Below, in pieces: positions 21,401-31,929 of a stretch of DNA of 64,000 bases. The first letter of the stretch is position 1; every line of letters starts with the position of its first letter. Source of the DNA: Bursaphelenchus xylophilus. Lineage: Eukaryota > Nematoda > Chromadorea > Rhabditida > Aphelenchoididae. The position numbers were made by a program, and so were the translations under genes. Below the pieces are notes generated by a model that searched no databases, was not told where the DNA came from, and saw only the letters and a list, made by a program, of their open reading frames with translations. The stretch lies in NCBI GenBank assembly GCA_904066235.2, contig CAJFCV020000003.1, positions 11,656,001 to 11,720,000 on the forward strand, written 5' to 3'.

Positions 21401-23172
21401 ATCTTTCATTAGCTTTTTTCATAAAAATAAAAAAAAATAAAAAAAAAGTGCGAAATCGATCTTTAAAAAAATAAGATTTTGAAGATTTTTTAGGGTAAAA
21501 TACGTCATTGAATATTCTTGGCATATTTTTTAAAAATTAAAATAAAAAAAATTTCAAAAAATCCCAAAATTTTTTTTTATTTTTGGCTTCATTATTTTTT
21601 TTTATTTCGAAATTTTAAATCTGATTATATCCATCAACCAGTTTTATATCCCAAAAATATATTTTTTCTTTTTATTTTGGCGTGGGAGCAAGAATATAAA
21701 AAGAATATCAAAGAAGAAACGTTTTATAAAACAATTTGGCATGACATTTGACGTCAAACAAAAGAATAACTAAATTGCTCCCTTTTATTCGCTTTTTTGG
21801 TGGACAAAAAAGGGATTATAAACAAGTGGAAAGGATTAAAAATAAAAACACTGTTAAATTTTTTTATTTTTATATTAAATATATGGCTCAATTTCAAGAC
21901 TTAGAAGCTTTGTAAAATACGAACAGTTTGACAACATCTTTTTTGACTTTATACAAATCTCAAAAAAGTAATAAAAAAAGTAAAAAAATTAAATTTTTTT
22001 ATCTAAAATACTATTTTCAATTAACAAATTTATATTATTTCCAGGAAACGGAGTGATAACATTTGACGAGTTCGCAGCCCTGATGGAAAACCAAGATCGC
22101 AGGTTAAAGTACGACAATCAACAGCTATGGGAGCAGTTCAGGATGTTCGACAAGGTAAGGAATTTTAAAATACGAGGGTTCCAATAAACGTTATTTTTCT
22201 ATCAAAAATTATTTATTTTTTTTTATTTCTTACAGAAGGGTGCCCAAACAGCCACCCTCAGATTTTGATGAAAATTGGCGCAAATTAAGACTATTTTTTT
22301 AACAATAAGCCGTATGCGAAACGGCTAATACATAAAAATAAAAATTTCAGGACAACGACGGGTTCATTGAGCGCGGCGAGATGACACAGATCGTCAAGGA
22401 GCTGGCGTTGGGTCGATATTTCCCCACCAACGTAATTGACAAGCTGTTTCGGGAAGCTGATGTGGATGGCGACGGCAAAATAAGTTTTGAGGGTAAGCTT
22501 TTTAAACTTCTTTAACAAGGGCAAGACCACAAGTATTTCATACCTATTTCTACCGGAAAGGGTAATGTTTCCACAAAAAATAATTTTTTTCCGTACAAAA
22601 CTAGCAAAGTTTTGGCCAGAAAGTGTTTTTCTCCCTGACCGCTCTCCGCGTTTAGCGTACTCTCTCGGCGGCAAATATCGTTGAATATCTCGGTGGCGCT
22701 TGAAAAGCGTGAGCTAAAACTTTCAGAAATTGATATTTAGTTCATGACCGACGTGTGTGCGAAATTTATAGAAAATCTGACAAGGGAAGTCACTTTTTTC
22801 GCAGATCGATCCATACTGGTGACCTAGTGGATATTGAAGGCCTCAGTTTTTTTGGAGGTCTTTTCGGTGGGGTTTTCCGTGAACTTTGATGAGCCATAGC
22901 TCTGCCCTCAGGGCCTGTTTGGAAGCCAGATTCTCATTGCACTGTCTGAGGCCTTCAACATCCACTAGGTCACCAGTATGGACCGATCTGCGAAAAAGTA
23001 ACTTCCCTTGTGAGCGTCGCAGTTTGAGTACTTCCGCTGTAAGTAAAATTACGGTAAATTGCAAAAAAAAAAATTTTTTTTCTTAACCAGTAGGCCACTT
23101 TTTTTGCTGTTTCGTTTTTTAATTCCTACAAACCACTTCCTATTTTCAGAATTTGCGATGGCCGTCAATTAG
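18429..23172 (+). CDS. calmodulin-like protein with four EF hands
   Basis: Five exons (18429-18459, 21215-21358, 22045-22154, 22351-22492, 23150-23172) join in phase to 149 residues, the usual calmodulin length. Four canonical 12-residue calcium loops lie at 20-31 (DANHDGYITAQE), 56-67 (DRDGNGVITFDE), 94-105 (DKDNDGFIERGE) and 132-143 (DVDGDGKISFEE). All have Asp at 1, Gly at 6, Ile at 8 and Glu at 12, so all should bind calcium. Identity to true calmodulin is clearly partial (for example FAALMENQDRRLK), so this is a cal-type paralogue, a cytosolic calcium sensor by family. The ATG follows a tttttttag acceptor at 18391-18392 by 36 nt and the frame is open between them, so trans-splicing or an extra 5' exon is possible. 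Intron 1 (2.75 kb) is full of palindrome arrays. Confidence 0.9.
18490..19390. repeat. 160/321-bp array in intron 1 (array 2)
   Basis: cttttaaaattttgtaaaat recurs at 18791, 19112 and (variant) 19272, spacings 321 and 160. Each unit also holds gtaatgtaggtgatgta and two to five GCACNGTGC palindromes. Confidence 0.85.
19400..20750. other. AT-rich intron sequence
   Basis: Part of intron 1 of the calmodulin-like gene. Long A/T runs at 19980-20100 and 20380-20460; a repeat-free, slightly GC-richer patch near 20200-20330 could be an intronic element. No exon is needed here by phase. Confidence 0.4.
20750..21110. repeat. 64-bp tandem repeat with palindromes
   Basis: atctgcaccgtgcaatattt and tttttgcactgtgcggcc recur at 64-bp spacing (20785 to 20849; 20817 to 20881), then diverge into further GCACNGTGC sites. 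Confidence 0.8.
22235..22777. repeat. Fam-A halves on both sides of exon 4
   Basis: 22250-22320 (ccctcagattttgatgaaaa) is a Fam-A left end. 22530-22777 (tttctaccggaaagggtaat, gaaaagcgtgagctaaaact) is the right half. Exon 4 of the calmodulin-like gene stands between them in place of the element's middle. Confidence 0.6.
22781..23010. mobile_element. 230-bp MITE with CAAGGGAAGT ends
   Basis: Inverted arms of about 65 bp (caagggaagtcactttttt and aaaaagtaacttcccttg), 3-bp duplication TGA at 22778-22780 and 23011-23013. Removing it restores the Fam-A terminus aaaatctgagcgtcgcag, so it inserted into Fam-A in intron 4. Confidence 0.85.
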
Positions 23173-23317
23173 CGAATCCGTCACCCTCAATCAGACGCCC
23201 ATTCCTATTCCAATTACGCAGCGGACGATGAGTTAATTCCATGGCAATAACAAGAATATTTACATAGATTTCTTTTTTATTTTTTTATTTGTGTGTACTT
23301 TTGATTAAACAAGTGTA

Positions 23318-23323
23318 AATAAA
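23318..23323 (+). terminator. polyadenylation signal
   Basis: AATAAA 146 bp after the stop of the calmodulin-like gene. Confidence 0.6.
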
Positions 23324-23449
23324 CAAATTATCAGAGTAGAAAGGGCCAAAAATTGTTTCCAAAAATAGTTATTTATATAGTTATTTTTAAGGGCCCTTGT
23401 GGAAAAAATGGTGGATTTTTTGAGAGAAGAAACGCAAAACACATTTTTT

Positions 23450-23685
23450 GAACTGCACCGTGCAGAAAAAATTAATTTCTCTGATTGCACAGTGCACAAA
23501 AAATATTTTTTGTTGCACAGTGCAGACATTATTTAGTTCACGAGCAGCACAGTGCGGTGAAACTAAAATTATTTTTTACTGCACGGTGCAAAAATTTTTT
23601 TTAACAACACACTGCGGAACAAAAAAAATGTTTTTTTTTACAATTGCACTGTGCCAAAAAAATTGTTTTTTAACGCACCGTGCAA
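23450..23685. repeat. palindrome cluster
   Basis: About eight GCACNGTGC sites spaced 20-45 bp by A/T-rich spacer; no strict period. Confidence 0.7.
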
Positions 23686-23691
23686 AGCCTT

Positions 23692-23975
23692 CAAACAACG
23701 ATGACAAACGACTACATAAACTATGACAAACGACTAACTATACTCAGGAAACAACTTCACAAATGAACTCGCAATACTGGACTCCACCAACACAAGAGTT
23801 GACCATAGACAAATCAATAATAGACAGTAGAAAATACGACGGTTTATTGCACACGACATACAACCGGGAAAAGACAAAACACGAATAATCATAATAATTG
23901 GCGATTTATCTTCCTTTTATACCAATTTGTCGGTCATTCCGTGGGAATATGCAAATTTGCAGCGAAGTCGTGACA
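23692..23975. mobile_element. LTR fragment (family 2)
   Basis: Matches 25178-25449 (aacaacgatgacaaacgac to agtcgtgaca). Lacks the first 90 bp and passes directly into a palindrome cluster. Confidence 0.7.
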
Positions 23976-24190
23976 CCGTGCAAAAAAGTGTATTGCGATT
24001 GCACAGTGCCAAAAAATTTATTTTCAAATTGCACCGTGCAGAATCACGGATCATTTTTTCTTCCACAGTGCGACCATTTTTCCTTTTTTTTAACCGCACA
24101 GTGCATTCAGAAAAAAATTTGTTTTATTGCACCGTGCGAAAAAAAATTATGCCATTGCACGGTGCACAAGCAAAAAAACTTTTATTGCAC
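23976..24190. repeat. palindrome cluster
   Basis: About seven GCACNGTGC sites in 215 bp. Confidence 0.65.
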
Positions 24191-24199
24191 AGGGCAGTA

Positions 24200-24640
24200 A
24201 TTTTTATAATAATTTTTTTCCAATCGCAGTCATTTTTTTAATAAAAATTGGTTTCAATTGGCTCTTTTTTACATCTTTTTTTACAGCGTAATCATTACAG
24301 CACACCCTTCAAACGTTCAAAAAACAAAAGTTAAAAATAAAATTTTCCACGGTGGGCGAAAACACGTTTTTTTGAACGGGCTTATGCAGTAATAAAATCC
24401 TGGCGATCGGTCAGTTTTACTTCAAACCTTGCGCAATGAGGTAAATAAGCAGATAATGGAGCAGTTTTCATAAAAGTTATTTATGAGCTCGTATTCAACC
24501 GTGACCTAAAAATAAAAAATAAAAAGTGTTTTTTAATGGTCAAATTGAAAATTTGAAGGTATAGGAGAACTGTTTGAAGATTTTTATTCGACTTTTTTTG
24601 TCCGAAAATTGATCAATAACCGAGTTTGAACAAAAAAATA
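24200..24640. other. intergenic, no gene seen
   Basis: AT-rich, no element ends recognised. Confidence 0.4.
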
Positions 24641-24649
24641 TCTATTTTA

Positions 24650-24804
24650 CTAGTCCGTTCGCCAAGTTGCTGAAGTGATTTTTGCGACATGCACTGTGAG
24701 AAAACAAAAAGTGCAATTTGCACTGTGCTGAAAATACCGGTTTTTTCGGGTGTTCCTGAACGTTTCTGCACAGTGCAAACGCCAAAAATCACTCCAGCTA
24801 TAAC
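24650..24804. mobile_element. Fam-F element
   Basis: Left end ctagtccgttcgccaagttg; right side aaaaatcactccagctataa, cut by the LTR fragment that follows. Three palindromes inside. Confidence 0.6.
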
Positions 24805-24937
24805 TGTCACGGGTTAAGTGAGAGCACGTGTATAAGGGTTCTTATTCTAATTGCTATTTCCGATCCCAAGCCCAAATAATACTATACAAACAACGATGAC
24901 AAACGACTACCTATACTCAGGAAACAACTTCACAAAT
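24805..24937. mobile_element. LTR fragment (family 2)
   Basis: Begins TGTCACGGGTTAAGTGAGAG as does the copy at 25098, and stops after about 130 bp. Confidence 0.7.
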
Positions 24938-25060
24938 TTTTCGTTCTGTCGTAATGGCATAAAAAGTGCTTACTTCTAAAGTCAAGAATGATGTTTCCAC
25001 GAAAAAATTAATCTTTTCCGCGCGAAATGGGCAAAGATATGCCAAAAGGTGTTTCTCTCT

Positions 25061-25097
25061 CCGAAGATTGCAAGTTCGAATCCTGCCGTGGTCGCCA
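25061..25097 (-). other. tRNA-Arg-like primer-binding segment
   Basis: Thirty-seven bases directly next to the LTR read, on the + strand, like the 3' part of an arginine tRNA: anticodon-stem ccgaagattg, T arm gttcgaatcc, acceptor cgtggtcg, then CCA. CCA is not normally gene-encoded, so this is a copied tRNA end. It is the expected primer-binding site of a minus-strand LTR element, though longer than the usual 18 nt. Confidence 0.65.
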
Positions 25098-25449
25098 TGT
25101 CACGAGTTCAGTGAGAGCACGTGTATAAGGGTCCCTATTCTAGTTGCTATTTCTGATCCCAAGCCCAAATAATACTATACAAACAACGATGACAAACGAC
25201 TACCCATACTCAGGAAACAACTTCACTAATGAACTCACAATACTGGACTCCACCAACACAAGAGTTGACCATAGACAAATCAATAATAGACAACAGTAGA
25301 AATACAACGGTTTATTGCACACAACACAACATACAACCGGGGAAAGACAGAACACGAATAATAATAATAATTGGCGATTTCTCTTCCTTTAATACCAATT
25401 TGTCGGTCATTCCGTGGGAATATGCAAATTCGCACGCAAAGTCGTGACA
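25098..25449 (-). mobile_element. LTR (family 2), complete
   Basis: 352 bp from TGTCACGA to TCGTGACA (perfect 8-bp inverted ends). An AATAAA on the minus strand (25311-25316) fits minus orientation. Adjacent to the tRNA-like segment. No gag or pol frame nearby. Confidence 0.75.
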
Positions 25450-25705
25450 TAACGAACGCAGACACAAAAGGGGCCGATAGGGTTTATTGGGCCAGACACA
25501 AGAATAATACAACCGCACACGAGAATCGCGAGACACCGACTTCTGAGAATAGGGGAAATTGATCTGATGATGACTTTGTCCTTTGATTTTATGAAAATTC
25601 GTGGGAAAGAATTGGCGATTTCAGTGAAATCGCCAACACCAGCAAACATGGACTTGTATATAATTTTTACCGTAGAAAGCATGAAATTGTGATGCAACCG
25701 GTAAT

Positions 25706-25800
25706 GTTAGTGTTTTCATAAAGTGCATAGACATATCGCTTTTTCACAGTGCATCCTTGAACTTTTTCCTTGCTTGTCGCCATCGCATAGTGCAGTAAAA
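25706..25800. repeat. Fam-D half
   Basis: gtgttttcataaagtgcata, tgaactttttccttgcttgt, ending cgcatagtgcagt. Confidence 0.6.
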
Positions 25801-25814
25801 AAAATTAGTGCATA

Positions 25815-26071
25815 CAGTGAGGGACCTGATCCAGTGGCAAAAAACGTATCATTTTGCATCCGGGAAATATCAAAAATGTGGCGAAATGTCTCCCTCTCCA
25901 ACTAAAAAGACTCCGTTTTGAACTGCGCGCCGTTTCTCTCAAAAAAAAGAGTGGGCGCGCTTTTGAAATCGGAGTTTTTTCCACTACGAGAGGGAGGCAC
26001 TCTGCTGCATTTTTGATACTTCCCGGATGCATAAATGTATGTTTTTGGCCAATGGATCAGGTCCGCTACTC
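25815..26071. mobile_element. Fam-C element, full length
   Basis: 257 bp, starting cagtgagggacctgatcc and ending ggatcaggtccgctactc, with TA on each side. Halves inverted (tgtctccctctccaactaaa and ccactacgagagggaggcac). Confidence 0.8.
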
Positions 26072-27000
26072 TACAAAAACAGTCACACATGGTGCAGGCC
26101 ACGTATGAATTCCTCTCGTGGTTTGCAGCGGCAGCCGAGATGATAAACGATTTTTTTGCTGATAGCGAGGCGCGGAAAACGATAAAAATACCTTTGCACG
26201 TAGCGTTGCCAGTTCCGCAAGGAAAAAATTGATTTTTCGAAACGACATCTTTTTTTATTTTTTAATGGTATTGTATACTCCCGGACATAAATTTCTGACC
26301 ACCCATATCTCAAGTGAATATAACGCAATCACTTTGAAACTTGGCATGTATACTGGTTATGACAGGCAATATCTGCCACATAAAAATATTTTTTGTGTCT
26401 TTGTCCTTAGGCAAGTTATGCAGGTTTTCCAAAAATTGGTGGACAAAACTTTCTGATCACCTAAAATAACTAAAGTTTTCTCGGTTACCTTGAGCAAGCA
26501 ACATGATTCATTTATCATAAAACACTGTTTAGGGACCTGCAAAGACGTTGAGTGTACCTTGTACCACCACATTCGGCGTGTGCCCTCAAGCAACCCGTTA
26601 AGCAACCCAAAAAACTGCAAGTTTTTGAGCGGGACTTTTCTAGCGACTATCCCTCTTTTACACAATTGTAAAGTAACAGTTTATTTTCCAGTATATACAA
26701 GCAATTTTGAGGATATGTCAAGTAAATATATACAACATACTCTAACTATACAGAGGTGAAATTTCAAAGGCCGGAACACAAAAGCTAAATAATGCAACTC
26801 CCGATGAAAACTTAGTGAAAGACAAAGATTCTTTTGAGCAATCAAACAACATAAAAAACATAGCAAATTCAACGAGTCAATATGAATAAAAGTGAACTAA
26901 AGCTCGATCTAAGTACATAAAAAACGCAGTAATACCATGAATTTGAAATAATGCAACAAGGTGGGGGAAATATGTCGTATTTTAGAAGATATAGGATTTC
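26072..27000. other. intergenic with a Fam-A relic
   Basis: 26100-26250 resembles the Fam-A middle (tttgcagcggcagccgaga). 26260-27000 has no recognised gene or repeat end; tttctgaccacccatatctc to ggcatgtatactggttatg may be an eroded element. Confidence 0.4.
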
Positions 27001-27027
27001 TTGAAGATGTTCATTTCACTTCAATTT

Positions 27028-28312
27028 CTAGCCAAATCTCGGTCGGATAAAGGAGTCCATCTTCATCAAGAGCTCCTCAAATTCCATCGATTGACGTCTG
27101 AAAAGAAGGAAAGGTAAGTTTTAAAATACGGATCTTGTTTATTTTTCAAGTATTTATAATACAATCAGTCTGTCGGGAAAATAATGAGCATAATCTTGAT
27201 GCGCCTATCGTGAAGTGAAAATCAATTTGATTTTGCCTCGAAGACGATTCATTTTCTCGGCGGCGATACGATTTTCGATGCGACAGAGCGCTCATTATTT
27301 TCCCGACAGAGTAATAGAGGGCCAGAAAGTCTTGATTTGTGGCTCCGCAGGAAAAAAGCAGCACAGTTGGATTGAAAAACGTGCAATTTTATTCCCACGA
27401 CATCATCTTTGATTGTTATTTTCAAAAGAATTGATTTTCAACTGTGTGTGGTAATTTTTTTTTTTTTTGAATTTTACTGTACAAATTCTAAAACTTCTCA
27501 GCCCACCCAGTAGTTAGTATATTTAGTGAAACCTCTGCACAACATATCGCCATTCAGCAAAACCTTTCAATAACAATCAATTTCAGATGTCCCGAAAATA
27601 AATTTCCGGCCAAAATATCAGTCTGTCGGGAAAATAACGAGCACTCTGTCGCATCGAAAACCGCATTGCTGCCGAGAAAATGAATTGTGTCGCGGCAAAA
27701 TAAAATTTTGATCCCTTCAGTGACACAATCTGCTCATTGCTTATTATTTTCCCGACAGACCGATATAAGGGATATTTACCGTGAGATTTTTGTGAAGATT
27801 ACTGTAGATTTTACAAAAAAGAAGCTGTTTTTTACACTCCTATATAAAGAGCTTTATAAAATTGTTTTTTCTTCAGCGACGCGATCGGCTCATTGCTCAT
27901 TATTTTCCCGACAGACTGATAAAAATCCGTATAACAAAAACTTTACTATAACGAATAATTTTTTTTTGGGGTCTCTGCGATTCGTTGTACAGAGGTTTAA
28001 GTTGTATTATGTATTATAAATTATGAACACTCACTTTTTATGATGCTTGTGTCGATGCGCCTTTTTCCACTCGTGCAAACTGCGGCGGTGTTGTTTCTCG
28101 AGTTTGGAGCCCTTTCGAAGCATATAACTGAAAACAGAAACGTCACAAACTTTATCAAAGACATCGTAAAACATTGTAGTTTATTGATCTCGTGAGTTGA
28201 GATTACAAAAATGAGAACCCAATTCAGCAACTTACCCCTTGCGATAAGCGTCGGCGGGTTGGACGAACAACGAGAAGAGCAGTAATAATACAAAAGCAAC
28301 TCGTAGTAACAT
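27028..28312 (-). CDS. precursor of a long RPRF-amide neuropeptide
   Basis: Exons 28312-28236, 28127-28035 and 27097-27028 (gtaagt and gtgagt donors; ttttcag acceptors) join in phase to 79 residues. Residues 1-22 are a signal peptide (MLLRVAFVLLLLFSLFV...ADA). A basic, His-rich spacer ends in the cleavage site KKR at 56-58. The remaining 20 residues (59-78) start QSMEFEELL and end DSFIRPRF; Gly79 then precedes the stop, the normal donor for C-terminal amidation. The N-terminal Gln could become pyroglutamate. One long peptide ending in RPRF-amide resembles the FLP-33 / long neuropeptide F type rather than short FMRFamides; that comparison is from memory. Such peptides act on G-protein-coupled receptors. 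The second intron holds three Fam-B copies. Confidence 0.8.
27165..27313. mobile_element. Fam-B element (AGC subtype)
   Basis: tcagtctgtcgggaaaataa to ttattttcccgacagagta, in intron 2 of the neuropeptide gene. Confidence 0.8.
27618..27763. mobile_element. Fam-B element (AGC subtype)
   Basis: tcagtctgtcgggaaaataa to ttattttcccgacagaccga, same intron. Confidence 0.8.
27871..27919. mobile_element. Fam-B right half
   Basis: Only cttcagcgacgcgatcggct to cccgacagactga remains. Confidence 0.65.
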
Positions 28313-28341
28313 GATTTGTGACTGATATGTCTAAAAAATAA

Positions 28342-28377
28342 TGACATCATTTTTGAAAAAAGAAAATAATGATGTCA
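28342..28377. promoter_or_regulatory. inverted pair of TGATGTCA motifs
   Basis: TGACATCA at 28342-28349 and TGATGTCA at 28370-28377, 30-65 bp upstream of the neuropeptide start codon. Same octamer as the pair upstream of the TTR-like gene. Confidence 0.45.
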
Positions 28378-28446
28378 TAATCATGAAATTACACGAAAAA
28401 TTAGGAAAATATCGCGAAAACGTCAAATTTTTCAAAAAAAATTATA

Positions 28447-28715
28447 AAATGTTTAACCGCGCTATGCAGAAATACTATAACGTCAATCGCGTAATACAGA
28501 AAATTTTGTAAAATACGGTAGACGGCAGAGCGTTTTTGAAAAATTGAAAAAAAATTACTTTAAGAGCAAAAAATTCAAACCGCGTTATGCAGAAACATTC
28601 TTTTTATTTCGCGTTATACAGAAGTATTTCGTGTTATACAGAAAAAATCGACAAAAATCGCCAAATCTGAAGAAAAAATACAAAAAAAGTATTTTAGATC
28701 CAAAAAATTGACCCG
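28447..28715. repeat. repeat R1, second copy
   Basis: Matches 14053-14312 in the same orientation with scattered changes (ccgcgctatgcagaaatac, cgcgttatacagaagtat). Confidence 0.7.
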
Positions 28716-28739
28716 CGTTATGCAGAAATACCTGGCCAA

Positions 28740-29370
28740 AACTTAAAAAATCTCATTTTTTAAAATTTCCAAGCTGAAAGAGCCCTAAATCACTAAAAGC
28801 AAAGGTGAAATGATAAACCAGATTACTGCAAAATCAGCGACAAAACAAGTGTGACCAGACGAAGGGTAACCGCAAATTAACACGTCGCAAAAACGACGTG
28901 TTAAACTGGGCAGCCTCGTGACCATTTTGCTGTTGATTTAGAAACAGTTCGAAGAAAGCGGACGGCAACGTGACCGTGGAATGTAAAGTGTAAATTGTGG
29001 GAAATAGAGGGCAGAATCGGTAAATTTTCAGCGATATTTATTGAGATTCTTTGAGGGAAAAATAAAAAAAATCGAAAAAGATTTTTTTTTTTTTTTTTTG
29101 AATAATGAAAATAGCCAACAAAAATTGTAATTCGATTAAATGTAGCATTTTACCTCGCCAAAACATTGCAATTTTTTTAAAAAAGTATAAAAACAGGAAA
29201 TATTTTGTTCGAAAAATTACAGAGGGCATTACTCTAACTCAGACACTGAGATTTTGATGAAACTTGGCGCAATTTTAATTAGTTTTTTTTCTGAGAAACA
29301 TACGAGATTTCTAGTTTCGCAATTGTCAGGAGCGACGAAGATTTTTAGTCAAAAAGCTGGTCAAAATTTA
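28740..29370. other. intergenic; Fam-A relic at its end
   Basis: 28790-29030 is unique, with cacgtcgcaaaaacgacgtg (20-nt inverted repeat). 29245-29360 is Fam-A body sequence. Confidence 0.4.
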
Positions 29371-29674
29371 CAGGGGAAGTACTCCAAGTGCGACGCTCAG
29401 ATTTTCTTTAAATTTTGCACACATATCGGGTATGGACTAAATATCAATTCCTGAAAGTTTTAGCTCGCGCTTTGCGAGCGCCGCCGAGTTATCGAACGAT
29501 TTTTGTCGCCGAGAGACGCTACGTGGAGAGCGTTCAGAGTGGATCGATCCAAAAATCTCGGTTGTTTCTGCAAAGCGCGAGGTAGGATTCCCGCATATAT
29601 CTTAGAAAAAATTATTCTAAATATGTGCCAAGTTTCATCCAAATCTGAGCGTCGCACTTGGAGTACTTCCCCTG
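29371..29674. mobile_element. Fam-A element, internally deleted
   Basis: 304 bp; complete ends caggggaagtactccaagtg and cacttggagtacttcccctg but the middle 140 bp missing. Flanks tta and taa. Confidence 0.8.
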
Positions 29675-30629
29675 TAAGATTAGTCTGGATTCTGGCTTTT
29701 TTGAAGTCCCTGCAAAGGGCAAGCTAAAATTTTCACAAATTGCTACGCACCACAAACCCAAAATGTATGCAAAATTAAAAGATTATCTGAATGTTACTCT
29801 TGGAGCACTATGTTAGTCATCCAGGAACCTGCAAAATACCTAAAATATTCAAAAAACTTAAAATTAAAATATCGCAAAAATAACAAAAATTTACCCAACA
29901 CAACCAATAACTATGCCCTCAAATTCGATAAATGGGAAATGATAATCATCCCAAAAACTCTTCCGGTGGCACCATAAAAACTTTTTTTTATCAAAGTTAA
30001 ACTCTCCTCCCCGGAAGCGTTTGTAATAAACACTTTATATGTTTTCTACTCCCCAAATGTTTTTCTTTTAGGACATCAAATCAAAAAGGTTATCTTAAAT
30101 TTACTTTTCACACAAAAATTTTTCAAAAAAAAAAATTTAATCTTACTGGTCAAAAATTGTCGGAAAAATACTGAGTACATTCAAAAATGAGCATTTTTTT
30201 CAAAAACACTAGTGAAAAATGCAATATTTCCCGTAATATTTCCACTACCATCCAATCGACTGCTTTACGAGCCCGTAAACAGTAACTGTAGCCATTGCAA
30301 AAGCAAAAAGGATACTAAAAAAGTTTTAATCAAGCTAATTTTATTGTTATGACTAAACGTCTGCACTCGGAAGTGACTACCAATTAACTAATTTAATTAC
30401 AGCCGGTGCGCGCTTACTCATTGTGTCCGGATTGCTGATAACGCCCAATGTTTTCTTTTGAGATATAAAAAAAATTTGTTTTGTTTTTTTTTTGAAGACA
30501 ATGGAATTATTCTTTTTTTTTTGGGACTGGGAAAAAAATTTTGGTAAAAAAAAAATAAAAAAAAAAATATTTTTTATTTCAACAATTGAAAACGAAAAAT
30601 TGCACTCCTAAAAAAATTTTGCCTCAAGC
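29675..30629. other. intergenic, no gene seen
   Basis: 29700-29810 is a Fam-A relic. 30240-30460 is repeat-free with taattaca and taactaatttaat sites. 30470-30600 is A/T-run sequence. Confidence 0.4.
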
Positions 30630-31398
30630 GCTTTCCGAGAAAATAATGTAGATTTGTCGCAGCAAAATGTCTCGCCTCGCCGCAGTCCAAATCCCCAGCC
30701 GCGGCAAGTGCTCGCAGAGCAATCATTGACGATTCCAAGCCGTGATAAATCCACATTATTTTCCCGACAGATCAACCTGTCCATAAAATCAGTCTGTCGG
30801 TAAAATAATGTGGATTTGTTGCAGCAAAATGTCTCGCCTCGCCGCAGTCCAAATCCAGCGATTCCAAGCCGTGATAAATCCACATTATTTTCCCGACAGA
30901 TCAACCTGTCCATAAAATCCGTCTGTCGGGAAAATAATGTGGATTTGTCGCAGCAAAATTTCACGCAATCGTCGCAATTGCGTGACCAAAATTCCAGCCG
31001 CGGCAAGCCCTTGCAGAGCAATGATGGGTGATTCCAAAGCGCGACAAATCCACATTATTTTCCCGACAAACTAACCTGTCCATAAAATCAGTCTGTCGGG
31101 AAAATAATGTGGATTTGTCGCAGCAAAATGTCACGCAATCGTCGCAATTGCGTGACCAAAACTCCAGCCGCGGCTAGCCGTTGCATTGATGGGTCATTCC
31201 AAGGTGCATGAAATCCACATTATTTTCCCGACAGATCAACCTGTCCATAAAATCAGTCTGTCGGGAAAATAACGTGGATTTGTCGCAGCAAAATTTCATG
31301 CAATCGTCGGAATTGCGTGACCAAAACTCCAGCCGCGGCGAACCGATGATGGGCAATTATAAGCCGTTACAAATCCACATTATTTTCCCGACAGACTG
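30630..31398. repeat. tandem array of five Fam-B elements
   Basis: Five copies of the GTGGATTTGTCGC subtype stand head to tail, each joined to the next by the same linker (aacctgtccataaaatc). Left ends at about 30632, 30790, 30921, 31089 and 31254; two inner copies are shortened. Confidence 0.85.
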
Positions 31399-31560
31399 TT
31401 ACCAGTATTTCCAGAAAATGCATGGCCATTTTTTCTGTTTGCACAGTGCAGAAAAAATCCGCAACAATTTTCAAAATTGCACTGTGCAAAAAAGGTGAAG
31501 TGCACAGTGCGAAAAACTTCTCAAAAAAATCCACGCACTTTCTCTAAAAACTATAAAAAT
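31399..31560. repeat. Fam-D-like piece with palindromes
   Basis: gaaaatgcatggccattttt, three GCACNGTGC sites, then ccacgcactttctctaaaaa as the opposite end. Confidence 0.55.
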
Positions 31561-31929
31561 ACTGTACACTACCGTACCCTAATTTCTATATTATTCTCGC
31601 ATCTTCTTCTAACCCAAATTTCTTGCAAGAAAACCACAAGACTGACCGTACAATTTCGCCGAAGAGACCGACCAAAATCACCCCCAAAACGTTTATCTTC
31701 TCTTATGAAACCGAACACGCTTCAATGAAGCCGGAATTGATAGGGAGAAGGAAGATAAATAAAGTCGGCGATGCCTAAAAGTATACATTGACGTAGGGAA
31801 TGTCAAAAAATGGGATCTATTCAAGCTATATGGTGATATGTAGTAATGTAAAAATACAGTAAGCAAAAAGAGAAACAAAAAATTATTATTATAGATGTTG
31901 GTCGGAAAAATAAATTTGATGACAAAATT
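31561..31929. other. intergenic, no gene seen
   Basis: No coding frame or repeat end supported. Confidence 0.4.
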
